Of a stretch of 13,352 nt of DNA, positions 1 through 7,236 are shown piece after piece. Numbering within the stretch: the stretch's first letter is position 1; each line of letters begins with the position of its first letter. This DNA comes from RYN-433 sp036558265 (GTDB lineage: Bacteria; Planctomycetota; Phycisphaerae; Tepidisphaerales; Tepidisphaeraceae): NCBI GenBank assembly GCA_036558265.1, contig DATBFY010000660.1, forward strand, positions 1 through 13,352, given 5' to 3'. Under the pieces are notes generated by a model. It was given only the letters and a program-made list of their open reading frames with translations, had not been told where the DNA came from and did no database searches. Both the position numbers and the translations under genes were made by a program.

Positions 1-642
1 GTCCTCGTCCTCATCGTCATCCCAGGGCGGTTCTTCGTCGGGCCGATGGAGGTGCGGATCGATCGGAGAAAGGTCAGCGAGCTGGTCGGGAAACTCTTCG
101 TCGTCGTCCTCTTCGTAGTCGTCGTCGAACCAGCCGCTCGCTTCGGTGCAGCCGCACCTGGGGCACTTGGCGTTGTCGGCGTGATAGTCGCGGTTCTGGG
201 GGACGTAGAAGTGGCCGCAGTCGGCGCACTGCCACTTGTTCTCGGCGGAGTGGACGTCGATGCCGAAGCCGCGCCCGCCGCAGGTCGTGCAGGGGCAGGC
301 CCACATGCGTTCGGTGACCATCCAGCGCATCTCGACGGCCTCGAAGACGTGGCCGTCGGGGCCGCAGTGGAGGCAGTTGCACGGGAGGGACAGCTCGTCG
401 CGTGGCGGGCCCATGGGGTCGGCGTGGGCCTCGGGGGGGAGCTGGTCGTATTCGGCGATCTGGATGCTGCGGCAGGTGGCGCGATCGGGGAAGACGCGGG
501 GCTGGCCGGACGAGTCGAGCAGGGGGGTGGCGTAGTCGCACCACTTGCACTTGTCGCGCCCGGCCTCGTAGAAGCCGCGGCAGTGGAGGCAGCGCTGGTA
601 GGATTGCGCGGCGGGTTCGGGTTGGCGTTCGTCATCGGGCAT
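1..642 (-). CDS. Cysteine-rich zinc-ribbon protein, C-terminus cut by window edge
   Basis: I do not recognise a named family. The reading frame is open from the ATG at 642 to base 1 (214 codons, no stop), so the gene continues beyond the left edge. The visible protein has 16 cysteines, mostly in CxxC pairs: C18/C21 with C32/C35, C90/C93, C118/C121 followed by GGRGFG (resembling one DnaJ-type zinc-finger repeat), C139/C142 and C160/C163. This pattern suggests two or three zinc ribbons. After about residue 172 the chain becomes very acidic (runs of Asp/Glu, then PPWDDDEDED at the edge). No signal peptide or membrane segment is visible, so it is probably cytoplasmic. The start is supported by GGGAG six bases upstream. 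It is divergent from tag with 115 bp between. A role in nucleic-acid or protein binding is only a guess; the existence of the gene is well supported by its regular cysteine pattern. Confidence 0.8.
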   Translation of the reverse strand, partial: MPDDERQPEPAAQSYQRCLHCRGFYEAGRDKCKWCDYATPLLDSSGQPRVFPDRATCRSIQIAEYDQLPPEAHADPMGPPRDELSLPCNCLHCGPDGHVFEAVEMRWMVTERMWACPCTTCGGRGFGIDVHSAENKWQCADCGHFYVPQNRDYHADNAKCPRCGCTEASGWFDDDYEEDDDEEFPDQLADLSPIDPHLHRPDEEPPWDDDEDED

Positions 643-757
643 GGCGAGCTCCCGGAGATCGCGGGATTGTAACGCGCGGGAGGGCGATGGAAGAGGGGTG
701 AGGGGCGCCTGGAGCGAACGATTGTCGCGGCGTTGGTGTTCGGTTAGCACTTGGGCG
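643..757. promoter_or_regulatory. Divergent intergenic region with candidate tag promoter
   Basis: This stretch separates the start codons of the zinc-ribbon gene (minus) and tag (plus). On the plus strand TTGTCG (722-727) and TAGCAC (745-750) are spaced by 17 bp, a weak sigma-70-like pair. The predicted start of transcription would fall at or next to the tag ATG at 758. No Shine-Dalgarno-like sequence precedes that ATG, so a leaderless or nearly leaderless message is possible. On the minus strand GGGAG lies six bases before the zinc-ribbon ATG. Confidence 0.35.
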
Positions 758-1336
758 ATGCCTCCTGCCGAACGCGCAATCGATCGCACGCGATGTGCCT
801 GGGCGACGAGCGAGCTGTCGATCGCGTATCACGATGCTGAGTGGGGGCGGCCGGTGCATGATGATCGCACGTTGTTCGAGTTCCTGGTGCTGGAAGGGGC
901 GCAGGCGGGGTTGTCGTGGGAGATGATCCTGCGCAAGCGCGAGGCGTACCGGCGGGCGTTCGATCGGTTCGATCCGCAGAAGGTCGCGCAATACGATGGG
1001 CGGAAGATCGCGAAGCTGATGGCGGATGAGGGGATCGTGCGGAACCGGATGAAGATCGACTCTGCGGTGGGCAATGCGAAGGCGTTCCTGGCGGTGCAAA
1101 AGGAGTTCGGGAGTTTTGATGCGTATTTGTGGGGGTTCGTGGGCGGGCGGCCGATCGTGAACCGGTTTGCACGGATGGCGGAGGTGCCGGCGCGGACGGA
1201 GCGGTCGGATGCGCTGAGTAAAGATTTGAAGCGGCGCGGGTTTAACTTCGTGGGCTCGACGATCTGTTATGCGATGATGCAGGCGGTGGGGATGGTGAAT
1301 GACCACCTGAGGGGTTGCTTCCTCTATACACGTTAA
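758..1336 (+). CDS. tag: DNA-3-methyladenine glycosylase I
   Basis: This base-excision-repair enzyme removes 3-methyladenine from alkylated DNA in the cytoplasm. The 192-residue product has the usual length (E. coli Tag is 187) and is collinear with it. The family's structural zinc site is intact: C13, H25 (in AYHDAEWG), H183 and C187 (in VNDHLRGC). The catalytic glutamate corresponds to E46 in the motif LEGAQAGLSW. Further signatures are NAKAFL, the SDALSKDLKRRGFNFVG segment and STICYAMMQAVG. The frame is open upstream to 641, but the Tag homology begins just before C13, so the ATG at 758 is chosen and gives a nine-residue extension relative to E. coli. There is no ribosome-binding site upstream. 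The gene is divergent from the zinc-ribbon gene and ends 33 bp before the convergent gene at 1370-2734. Confidence 0.96.
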   Translation: MPPAERAIDRTRCAWATSELSIAYHDAEWGRPVHDDRTLFEFLVLEGAQAGLSWEMILRKREAYRRAFDRFDPQKVAQYDGRKIAKLMADEGIVRNRMKIDSAVGNAKAFLAVQKEFGSFDAYLWGFVGGRPIVNRFARMAEVPARTERSDALSKDLKRRGFNFVGSTICYAMMQAVGMVNDHLRGCFLYTR

Positions 1337-1346
1337 GGGCGCACGC

Positions 1347-1359
1347 GCTTTGGGAAAGC
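1347..1359. terminator. Small hairpin at convergent junction
   Basis: GCTTT (1347-1351) and AAAGC (1355-1359) form a 5-bp stem with a GGG loop in the 33-bp gap between tag and the convergent gene ending at 1370. It is short and has no T-tract, so any terminator function is weakly supported. Confidence 0.2.
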
Positions 1360-1369
1360 CGCGGCGGGG

Positions 1370-2734
1370 TTACTTGGTCACTTCGACTTGTGTCGTCTGG
1401 CCGGCCTTGACCTCGACGGTTTTGGCGGCGGGGTCGGGTTGATTGGTGAACTGTCGGCCGGGGAAGGGGGAGACGACGTAGCGGCCTGGGGGGACGGAGT
1501 CGAAGGAGAAGGCTGCATTGGCGTCGAGGTTGCCGCTGGCGCTCCACTTTCCGGCCTTGGAGCCGCCCTCGGGATAGATGGCGATCTGGGCAGTGGGGTC
1601 GGGCTTGCCCGTGGCATCGACGACCCTGCCCTTGATCGTGCCGGTGGCGGTGACGCGGAGCTCGAGCTGGTCGGCGGGGGCCTTGTACTTTGTGAGGACG
1701 TCGAGGGGGGCGAAGCCCCGAGTGTAGGTGTAGAAGTGGAGCGTGCCGGCGGGGAGGCCGGTCATTTCGAATTTGCCCTCGGCGTCGGCGGAGACCTCCA
1801 TGCGCTCGGGGAGGATGTAACCCGAGCCGTCGAGGGCGACGATGCCGTCGGCGCGGACGGTGGCGTTGGGGACGGGCTGGCCGGACTGGTCCTTGACGAT
1901 GCCGGCGACCCGGGCGGCGGGGGCGAGTTGGACGGTGTATTGCTTAAGCGTGTCCGTGGCGAACGACGCGTAGCCGATCACGCGGGAGGCATGACCGGGC
2001 GCGGTGACGATGATGGGATGGCTGCCGGGGGGGACGTTTTTCGACTCGAACTTTCCGTCGGCGTCGGTTTTGGCGGTGGCGGAGTCGATGCGGACGGTCG
2101 CGCCCGCGAGGGGCTTGGAGCCGACCATCTCGAAGACCTGGCCGCGGCAGACCGAGCCGTCGGCGGGGGCATAGCCGGCGGCGGTGGCGCGCTCGTCCGT
2201 CACCTTGAGGTTGGGCGGGAGCTTGATCTGCTTCCAGTCGATGCGGCCGGCGCCGAGGTAGACGTCGATCGTCGGCGGCTCGATGGCCTTGCCGAGGTTT
2301 CCGGAGGGGTCGGCGGCGGAAATGATCTCGCGGTTGCCGCCGCTGTAGAGGCGGTGGAAGTTCTCGGGGGTCCAGACAGTGAAGGACCAGTCCATGCCCG
2401 GGGCGTCCTTGTCCTTGTCGTTGCCGCCGCAGAAGAAGCCCTTATTTCGGCCGTCGTGGATGATGACGCGCAGTTCCGGCGATTTGACTTTGGCGAAGAG
2501 GTCGATGGCGTCCTGGAGGGCGGCATTGTCGCCCTGGTATTCAAAGACGTAGCGTCCGCCGCCGAAGGGGGGACCTTCCCAGAAGCCTGCGCGGGTCTTG
2601 AGGTTTGCGACGTTCACCGACCCGTCGGGCCAGTTCTGGTCCTGGGTGGGGTCGTTGCCCTTATGGACCATGATCAGGGCGTGAACGGGGGCGGCGAGCA
2701 TCAGCAAGAGCGGGATGGCGAGGAGCGGTTTCAT
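1370..2734 (-). CDS. Secreted protein with carboxypeptidase-regulatory-like repeats
   Basis: The 454-residue product begins with a clear Sec signal peptide (MKPLLAIPLLLMLAAPVHA, predicted cut after A19), so it is exported. Residues 20 to about 190 form a region I cannot assign (WEGPP, FCGGNDKDKD, DVYLGAGRIDWKQ). Three beta-sandwich modules of the carboxypeptidase-regulatory-like type follow, at about 196-272, 276-360 and 366-454. Each has the pattern G-x-V-x-D-x-x-G-x-P, then a D/N-A-x-G-x-F strand and a x-x-x-P-P/A-G-x-Y/H turn, for example GIVKDQSGQPVPNATV and GRVVDATGKPDPTAQI. Such modules usually act as extracellular structural or binding domains and are not peptidases themselves. AGGGAG lies a few bases before the ATG. 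The gene follows the M32 carboxypeptidase gene on the same strand after 93 bp, so co-transcription is possible. Confidence is high for a secreted repeat protein and low for a specific role. Confidence 0.88.
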   Translation of the reverse strand: MKPLLAIPLLLMLAAPVHALIMVHKGNDPTQDQNWPDGSVNVANLKTRAGFWEGPPFGGGRYVFEYQGDNAALQDAIDLFAKVKSPELRVIIHDGRNKGFFCGGNDKDKDAPGMDWSFTVWTPENFHRLYSGGNREIISAADPSGNLGKAIEPPTIDVYLGAGRIDWKQIKLPPNLKVTDERATAAGYAPADGSVCRGQVFEMVGSKPLAGATVRIDSATAKTDADGKFESKNVPPGSHPIIVTAPGHASRVIGYASFATDTLKQYTVQLAPAARVAGIVKDQSGQPVPNATVRADGIVALDGSGYILPERMEVSADAEGKFEMTGLPAGTLHFYTYTRGFAPLDVLTKYKAPADQLELRVTATGTIKGRVVDATGKPDPTAQIAIYPEGGSKAGKWSASGNLDANAAFSFDSVPPGRYVVSPFPGRQFTNQPDPAAKTVEVKAGQTTQVEVTK

Positions 2735-2827
2735 CGGGTTCTCCCTGGAAGGGCGGGGCGCGCGCTACGAGGGTTTTGACGGGGCGAGGCGGAGAAATGT
2801 TCCCACGCATGTGAACGCCGCCACTGG

Positions 2828-4339
2828 TCACGCGACGCCATAGACCTCGGACGCCCTGCGGCGCAGGTGTGCCAGCAATGGTTCGGCGCTGAGAGCTTTG
2901 CCGGTGATGCGCCCGACGAGCTCCGGGGCGCGGTAGCGTTTGCCCTGGGAGTGGATGTTCTTGCGGAGCCAGTCGAGCAGGGGGGTGAACTGGCCGCGGG
3001 AGAACTGGGCGTCGAGGTCGCCCAGGTCCTTGCGGGCCTGTTCGAAGAACTGGGCGGCGTAGAGGTTGCCCAGGGTGTAGGTGGGGAAGTAGCCGATCGC
3101 GCCGCCGGACCAATGGATGTCCTGGAGGCAGCCGCGGGCGTCGTCGGGGACGTCCACGCCCAGGTACTCTTTCATTCGCTGGTTCCAGACGGCGGGGAGG
3201 TCGGCGGGCTTCAGGTCGCCGGTGAGCAGGGCCTTTTCGAGCTCGAAACGGAGGAGGATGTGGAGGTTGTAGGTGGTCTCATCGGACTCGGTGCGGATGA
3301 GGCTGGGGCGGACATCATTGACGGCGCGGTACCAGTCGTCCTCTTTCACGTCCTTGAGGGTCTCGGGAAAGGCGGCGCGGGCCCTGGGCATGAAGAACCG
3401 CCAGAATGAGCGGCTTCGGCCGACCAGGTTCTCCCACATGCGGGACTGGCTTTCGTGGATGCCCAGGGAAACGGCCTCGCCCAGCGGGGTGCCGAAGTGG
3501 TCGGCGGGCAGGCCCTGGTCGTAGAGGCCGTGACCGGTCTCGTGAAGGACGCCGAAGAACGCGTCGCCGAAGTATTTTTCGTCGTAGCGGGTGGTCATGC
3601 GGGTATCGCCGGGGCCGATGCCGGAGCAGAAGGGGTGGACCGAGACGTCGAGGCGGCCGGCGTCGAAGTCGAAGCCGACGGCGACGGCGGCCTCGCGGGC
3701 GAGGGCGGCCTGGGCGGCGGCGGGGTAGTGGCGCTCGAGGATCTCGAGAGGGGCCTGGCGGCCGCTGGAGACGATGCGGCCGATCAGGTCTACCAATGGC
3801 CCGCGGAGGGCGTCGAAGACGCGCGAGAGGTTCTCGGCGGTTTCGCCGGGCTCGAAATCTTCCAGCAGGGCGTTGTAAATGTGACCTTGATAACCGTAGC
3901 AGTTGGCCTGTTGCTTCTTGAGGTCGAGCCACCTGTCGAGCCAGGGACGGAAGGCGGGAAAGTCGTTTCGCTTGCGGGCGTCGGCCCAGGCGTTCTGGGC
4001 GAGCACCTCAGTGCGGGCCATTTCTTCGACCAGGGAGGAGGGGAGCTTGGTGGCGCGGTCGTATTGACGGCGGGTTTCCCGGACATTGGCGGCGATGTCG
4101 CCATCGTTGATCAGACCGCTGCGCTCGACCTCGCGCAGCAATTCGTCGATGCGGGGGGAGGTGAACTGCTCGTGCACCTTGCGTGCCAGCAGGGAGGACT
4201 GGTTGGCGCGGTGGTCGGCCCCCTTAGGCGGCAATTGCACGCGCTCGTCCCATCCGAGGAGGGAGCCGATGGACCCGAAAAGGGCGACTTCCTTCAGAAG
4301 CGTAATCAAATCGCGATAAGCAGATTCCGCATTAGCCAT
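2828..4339 (-). CDS. M32 family metallocarboxypeptidase (carboxypeptidase Taq type)
   Basis: This is a zinc-dependent carboxypeptidase that trims C-terminal residues from peptides, probably in the cytoplasm since there is no signal peptide. The 503-residue product has the usual M32 length of about 500. It carries the HExxH site as HETGH (H266, E267, H270) with the third ligand E296 in the motif IHESQSRMWEN. It also has the M32-specific blocks HPFCSGIGPGDTRMTTRY (235-252), NDVRPSLIRTESDETTYNLH (341-360) and DIHWSGGAIGYFPTYTLGN (407-425). The frame is open upstream to 4534, but that extension is arginine/proline-rich and runs through the control region of the S1 gene. M32 homology starts at MANAESAYRDL, so the ATG at 4339 is chosen; AGGGAG lies about 13 bases upstream, a rather long spacing. 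It is likely the first gene of a two-gene minus-strand unit with 1370-2734. Confidence 0.94.
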   Translation of the reverse strand: MANAESAYRDLITLLKEVALFGSIGSLLGWDERVQLPPKGADHRANQSSLLARKVHEQFTSPRIDELLREVERSGLINDGDIAANVRETRRQYDRATKLPSSLVEEMARTEVLAQNAWADARKRNDFPAFRPWLDRWLDLKKQQANCYGYQGHIYNALLEDFEPGETAENLSRVFDALRGPLVDLIGRIVSSGRQAPLEILERHYPAAAQAALAREAAVAVGFDFDAGRLDVSVHPFCSGIGPGDTRMTTRYDEKYFGDAFFGVLHETGHGLYDQGLPADHFGTPLGEAVSLGIHESQSRMWENLVGRSRSFWRFFMPRARAAFPETLKDVKEDDWYRAVNDVRPSLIRTESDETTYNLHILLRFELEKALLTGDLKPADLPAVWNQRMKEYLGVDVPDDARGCLQDIHWSGGAIGYFPTYTLGNLYAAQFFEQARKDLGDLDAQFSRGQFTPLLDWLRKNIHSQGKRYRAPELVGRITGKALSAEPLLAHLRRRASEVYGVA

Positions 4340-4458
4340 CGGAACATTGAAACTCCCTTGGGCGGCCCCGTCCAGCGGTGCCCCACAGATAGCCCGCGGC
4401 TTGCGGCGGGGACGGCTGTGAGACGGCGGCGGGGGCTTTTCTTTGCCGATTCCGCGGG

Positions 4459-4464
4459 TACCAT
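4459..4464 (+). promoter_or_regulatory. Weak -10 candidate for the S1 gene
   Basis: In the 231-bp region between the divergent M32 and S1 genes, TACCAT preceded by GG resembles an extended -10 element. No good -35 is visible at 17 bp. If used, the message would have a leader of roughly 100 nt. Confidence 0.25.
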
Positions 4465-4506
4465 TCTCCGCTTTACGATTTGGAGCCCCCCGGCGCGCCG
4501 GAAACA

Positions 4507-4544
4507 ACACCCGCAGACGCACCGACACACACACCCGCAGACGC
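4507..4544 (+). repeat. 14-nt direct repeat in S1 leader
   Basis: ACACCCGCAGACGC occurs at 4507-4520 and again, identically, at 4531-4544, a period of 24 nt. The two copies sit 27-64 bases before the S1 start codon in an A/C-rich, U-poor stretch. They could be a binding site in the mRNA or a local duplication; the sequence alone does not decide. Confidence 0.6.
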
Positions 4545-4570
4545 GCGGCGCAGCACGCGACGAGAGACCG

Positions 4571-6130
4571 ATGTCGAACCTACCCAACGACCCCCTGAAG
4601 GAAAAGTTCCGCCCCAACGTGGACAGCGACCTGGATCGCGAGCTCAACGAGGCATTGGGCGGGATGTCGATCGAGCAGATCGAGGCACAACACGCCGCGG
4701 CGTCTGCTGCCGCCGCCGCCGCTGCCGCCGCGCAGTCCCCGGATTCCGGCGTGGCGGACCTGGCGCGTCATGGCGTGCGTCGGGGTCGCGTGGTCAACAT
4801 CCGCAAGGGGGATGTGCTGGTGGACCTGGGGGGCAAGAGTCAGGGGATCATCTCCGAGTTGCAGTTCGACGATGAGCCGCCGGTCGTGGGGAAGGAATAC
4901 GACTTTACAGTGGAGCGGTACGACGCTGCGGAGGGGTTGGTGGTCCTGTCGCGGCGCACCGCCGGCGCCGTGCAGCAGCAGGTGAGCTGGGAGACGATCG
5001 AGCCGGGCACGCTGGTCGAAGGCGTGGTCACGGGCATGAACAAGGGCGGCCTGGAGCTTCAGATCAAGGGGATGCGCGCCTTCATGCCCGCGGGGCAGGT
5101 GAACCTCTTTTTCGAGAAGGACATCAGCGTCTACCTGGGGCAGAAGCTGGTCGTCGAGGTCACGCAGGCGGATGCGCTGACGCACAACCTGGTGGTTAGC
5201 CGCCGCAACGTGCTGGAGCGCGAGAAGGAAGAAGCCAAGAAGAAGCTGCTGGAAGAGATCCAGGAGGGAGATAACCGCCGGGGCACGGTGCGGAGCGTGA
5301 CGGACTTCGGCGCGTTCGTGGACCTGGGCGGGGCGGATGGGTTGGTCCACGTGTCGGAGATGAGCTACAAGCGGATCCGCCATCCCAGCGAGGTGGTGAA
5401 GGTCGGCGACCAGGTGGACGTGAAGATCCTCAAGGCCGACAAGCAGTCGGGGAAGCTGAGCCTGTCGATGCGGCAGGCGATGCCCGACCCCTGGGCGGAA
5501 CTGGGTGAGAAATATCCGGTCGCCACGGCCGTGAACGGCAAGGTGGCGCGGGTGGAGAACTTCGGCGCGTTCGTCGAGATCGAGGAGGGCGTCGAGGGCC
5601 TCTTGCCGGTCAGCGAGATGTCCTGGCAGCGGATCCGCAGCCCGAAAGACGTGGTGAAGCCGGGCGACACGCTGCGGCTGGTCGTGATCGCGGTCGATCC
5701 GGCGCAGCGGAAGCTGACGCTGAGCCTGAAGCAGGCGGGCCCGGATCCGTGGAAGGAAGCGGCTGAGAAGTTCGCGCCGGACATGATCGTGGCGGGGAAA
5801 GTGACGCGGGTGGTGGATTTCGGCGCGTTCGTGGAGCTGGAGCCGGGGCTCGAGGGGCTGGTTCACATCAGCGAATTGTCGAACCAGCGGGTGCGGACGG
5901 CGGGCGACGCGGTGAAGGCGGGGCAGGAGGTGCGGGTGCGGATCCTGGAGGTGGACAAGGACGCCAGGCGCGTGAGCCTGTCGATCCGCCGGGCCATCGA
6001 GGCCCCGCCGCCCTCGCCCGAGCAACTGGCGGCGATCGAGGCGCAGAAGAAGAAAAAAGCGGATCGCGAGAAGAAGCGGAGCGAGTTGAAGGGTGGTTTG
6101 GATTTCGATTATTGGAATAAGAAGCTCTGA
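4571..6130 (+). CDS. rpsA: S1 RNA-binding domain protein (ribosomal protein S1-like)
   Basis: The 519-residue product has five S1 domains, at about 68-129, 145-212, 234-302, 319-388 and 404-475. Domains 3 to 5 are closest to consensus (DFGAFV, NFGAFV, DFGAFV; then GLVHVSEMS, GLLPVSEMS, GLVHISELS). Domain 2 is more diverged. This fits bacterial ribosomal protein S1, which binds mRNA on the 30S subunit and helps translation initiation; many bacteria have four to six domains. The N-terminus (1-40) is followed by a poly-alanine linker (about 42-54), and a charged lysine-rich segment (about 490-507) leads to the C-terminal FDYWNKKL. The frame is open upstream to 3455, but that part is antisense to the M32 gene, so the ATG at 4571 is chosen; GAGAG precedes it. 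Another S1-domain protein role cannot be fully excluded, but five tandem domains make rpsA the best call. Confidence 0.9.
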   Translation: MSNLPNDPLKEKFRPNVDSDLDRELNEALGGMSIEQIEAQHAAASAAAAAAAAAQSPDSGVADLARHGVRRGRVVNIRKGDVLVDLGGKSQGIISELQFDDEPPVVGKEYDFTVERYDAAEGLVVLSRRTAGAVQQQVSWETIEPGTLVEGVVTGMNKGGLELQIKGMRAFMPAGQVNLFFEKDISVYLGQKLVVEVTQADALTHNLVVSRRNVLEREKEEAKKKLLEEIQEGDNRRGTVRSVTDFGAFVDLGGADGLVHVSEMSYKRIRHPSEVVKVGDQVDVKILKADKQSGKLSLSMRQAMPDPWAELGEKYPVATAVNGKVARVENFGAFVEIEEGVEGLLPVSEMSWQRIRSPKDVVKPGDTLRLVVIAVDPAQRKLTLSLKQAGPDPWKEAAEKFAPDMIVAGKVTRVVDFGAFVELEPGLEGLVHISELSNQRVRTAGDAVKAGQEVRVRILEVDKDARRVSLSIRRAIEAPPPSPEQLAAIEAQKKKKADREKKRSELKGGLDFDYWNKKL

Positions 6131-6153
6131 TCGACTCGCCCAACGGGCGATCA
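6128..6153 (+). terminator. Hairpin at S1 stop codon
   Basis: TCGCCC (6136-6141) and GGGCGA (6145-6150) form a 6-bp stem with loop AAC. TGATCG (6128-6133, including the stop codon) and CGATCA (6148-6153) offer an alternative pairing. There is no T-tract, so it may act as an RNA 3' end structure more than as a classical terminator. Confidence 0.4.
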
Positions 6154-6163
6154 GTCAGTGTGG

Positions 6164-6191
6164 CACTGGCAAGCTCTCGGGCTTGCCAGTG
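6164..6191 (+). terminator. Perfect 11-bp hairpin downstream of S1
   Basis: CACTGGCAAGC (6164-6174), loop TCTCGG and GCTTGCCAGTG (6181-6191) form a perfect 11-bp stem in the 99-bp gap between the S1 gene and the following oxidoreductase. It has no T-tract. It could terminate the S1 message, protect its 3' end, or be a copy of a dispersed palindromic repeat. Confidence 0.6.
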
Positions 6192-6229
6192 GCGTTCACG
6201 CGCGGCGCACGCGCGAAGGAGGAGAGATC

Positions 6230-7153
6230 GTGTCCATGACCGTCGGATTCATCGGCCTGGGAAACCTGGGCCGGCCCATGGCGATCAACCTGCTGAACGC
6301 GGGCTTCGATCTGCGGGTGTACAACCGGACCGCGGAGAAGGCCCACGCGGTGGCGGCGGGCGCAGCGGATCGCGTCGTGGTCGCCCAGTCGCCGGTGGGC
6401 GTGGCGATGCCCGGCGGGATCCTCCTGACGGTGCTCAGCGACGATCAGGCGGTGACGAGCGTGGCGGACGACGCGGTGCTCGCCGCGCTGGGCCCGGGCG
6501 GCGTTCACGTGTCGATGAGCACGATCCTGCCGGCGACGTCGCAGCGCCTGGCCCAGACGCACGCGGCGCACGGTGTCACCTACGTCGCCGCTCCCGTCTT
6601 CGGCCGGCCCGAAGCGGCGGCGGCGCGAAAGGCGTGGATCTGCACCTCCGGGCCCGAGGACGCCAAGGCGCGGGTCCGGCCGATCCTCGACGCGCTGGGT
6701 CAGGGGATCTTCGACTTCGGCACGTCGCCCGGTGCCGCGAACGTCGTCAAGCTGTCCGGGAACTTCCTGCTCGCCGCCGCCATCGAGGGGATGGCCGAGG
6801 CCGCGGCGCTGGGTGAGAAGAACGGCATCCCCCGCGACGCGCTGCTCGGGTTTCTGACGAATACGCTGTTCAACTGCCAGATCTACAACGGTTACAGCCA
6901 GCGACTGATCGCCGCGGACTTCGACAAGGTCGGCTTCACGAACGAGTTGGCGCTCAAGGACATGCGGCTGGCGAGCGAGGTCGCACTGGCCAGCGCCACG
7001 GCGATGCCGATGCTGGACCTGGTGCGTCGCCGGTATCTCGCGGCGGTCGCCAATGATCGCGGGTGGCTCGATGCGTCGGGGCTGGCCCTGGGCGCGGCGG
7101 AGGACGCCGGTCTCAGGTGGTTTCGCCCATCGCGAGAAGAAGAGGGAAGATAA
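6230..7153 (+). CDS. NAD(P)-dependent oxidoreductase, beta-hydroxyacid dehydrogenase (6PGDH-like) family
   Basis: This is a soluble dehydrogenase of the family that includes 3-hydroxyisobutyrate dehydrogenase and glyoxylate/succinic-semialdehyde reductases. The N-terminal Rossmann fold starts with GFIGLGNLGRPMA (residues 6-18). The NRT after the second strand (N32, R33) suggests NADP preference. The substrate-side motif reads APVFGRPEA (about 121-129) instead of the usual D-x-P-V-S-G-G. The catalytic lysine is K174 with N178 in NVVKLSGN, followed by the all-helical C-terminal domain. The substrate cannot be named. The GTG at 6230 is preferred because AAGGAGG lies seven bases before it; the in-frame ATG at 6236 would give a protein two residues shorter. 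The product is 307 residues, near the family norm of about 290-300. The next gene starts 83 bp downstream and seems to have its own promoter. Confidence 0.9.
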   Translation: MSMTVGFIGLGNLGRPMAINLLNAGFDLRVYNRTAEKAHAVAAGAADRVVVAQSPVGVAMPGGILLTVLSDDQAVTSVADDAVLAALGPGGVHVSMSTILPATSQRLAQTHAAHGVTYVAAPVFGRPEAAAARKAWICTSGPEDAKARVRPILDALGQGIFDFGTSPGAANVVKLSGNFLLAAAIEGMAEAAALGEKNGIPRDALLGFLTNTLFNCQIYNGYSQRLIAADFDKVGFTNELALKDMRLASEVALASATAMPMLDLVRRRYLAAVANDRGWLDASGLALGAAEDAGLRWFRPSREEEGR

Positions 7154-7180
7154 TACAGTCCCGTCACAACTAAGCTCCGG

Positions 7181-7203
7181 GCGGCCGTTATAATGCCGGC
7201 CGC
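7181..7203 (+). promoter_or_regulatory. Consensus -10 box inside a 7-bp inverted repeat
   Basis: TATAAT (7189-7194) is a perfect sigma-70 -10 hexamer about 43 bases before the dioxygenase ATG. It lies in the centre of an inverted repeat, GCGGCCG (7181-7187) and CGGCCGC (7197-7203). No good -35 is seen at 16-18 bp, the nearest being GTCACA at 7163-7168. The flanking palindrome could be an operator, or just GC-rich coincidence. Confidence 0.5.
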
Positions 7204-7236
7204 GTCGCACGCGCATCCCTCAACCCCGGAGCCGCC

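Noticed and set aside
46..672. 208-codon plus-strand open frame
   Set aside because: It is Val/Gly/Ala-rich and antisense to the zinc-ribbon frame, whose regular CxxC spacing marks the true coding strand.
1388..2779. 463-codon plus-strand open frame
   Set aside because: It is antisense to the secreted repeat protein, made largely of Gly, Val, Ala, Asp and Glu, and has no recognisable domain. The minus-strand gene has a signal peptide and repeated modules.
4340..4534. N-terminal extension of the M32 frame
   Set aside because: It is Arg/Pro/Lys-rich, lies in the divergent control region, and M32 homology begins at the ATG at 4339.
3455..4570. N-terminal extension of the S1 frame
   Set aside because: The in-frame upstream part is antisense to the M32 peptidase, and the S1 protein homology and a plausible start lie at 4571.
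4580..6025. 481-codon minus-strand open frame
   Set aside because: It is antisense to the S1 gene, dominated by Leu, Arg, His and Asp, without domains; a shadow of GC-rich codon use.
6155..7216. 353-codon minus-strand open frame
   Set aside because: It is antisense to the NAD(P)-dependent oxidoreductase and has arginine-rich shadow composition.
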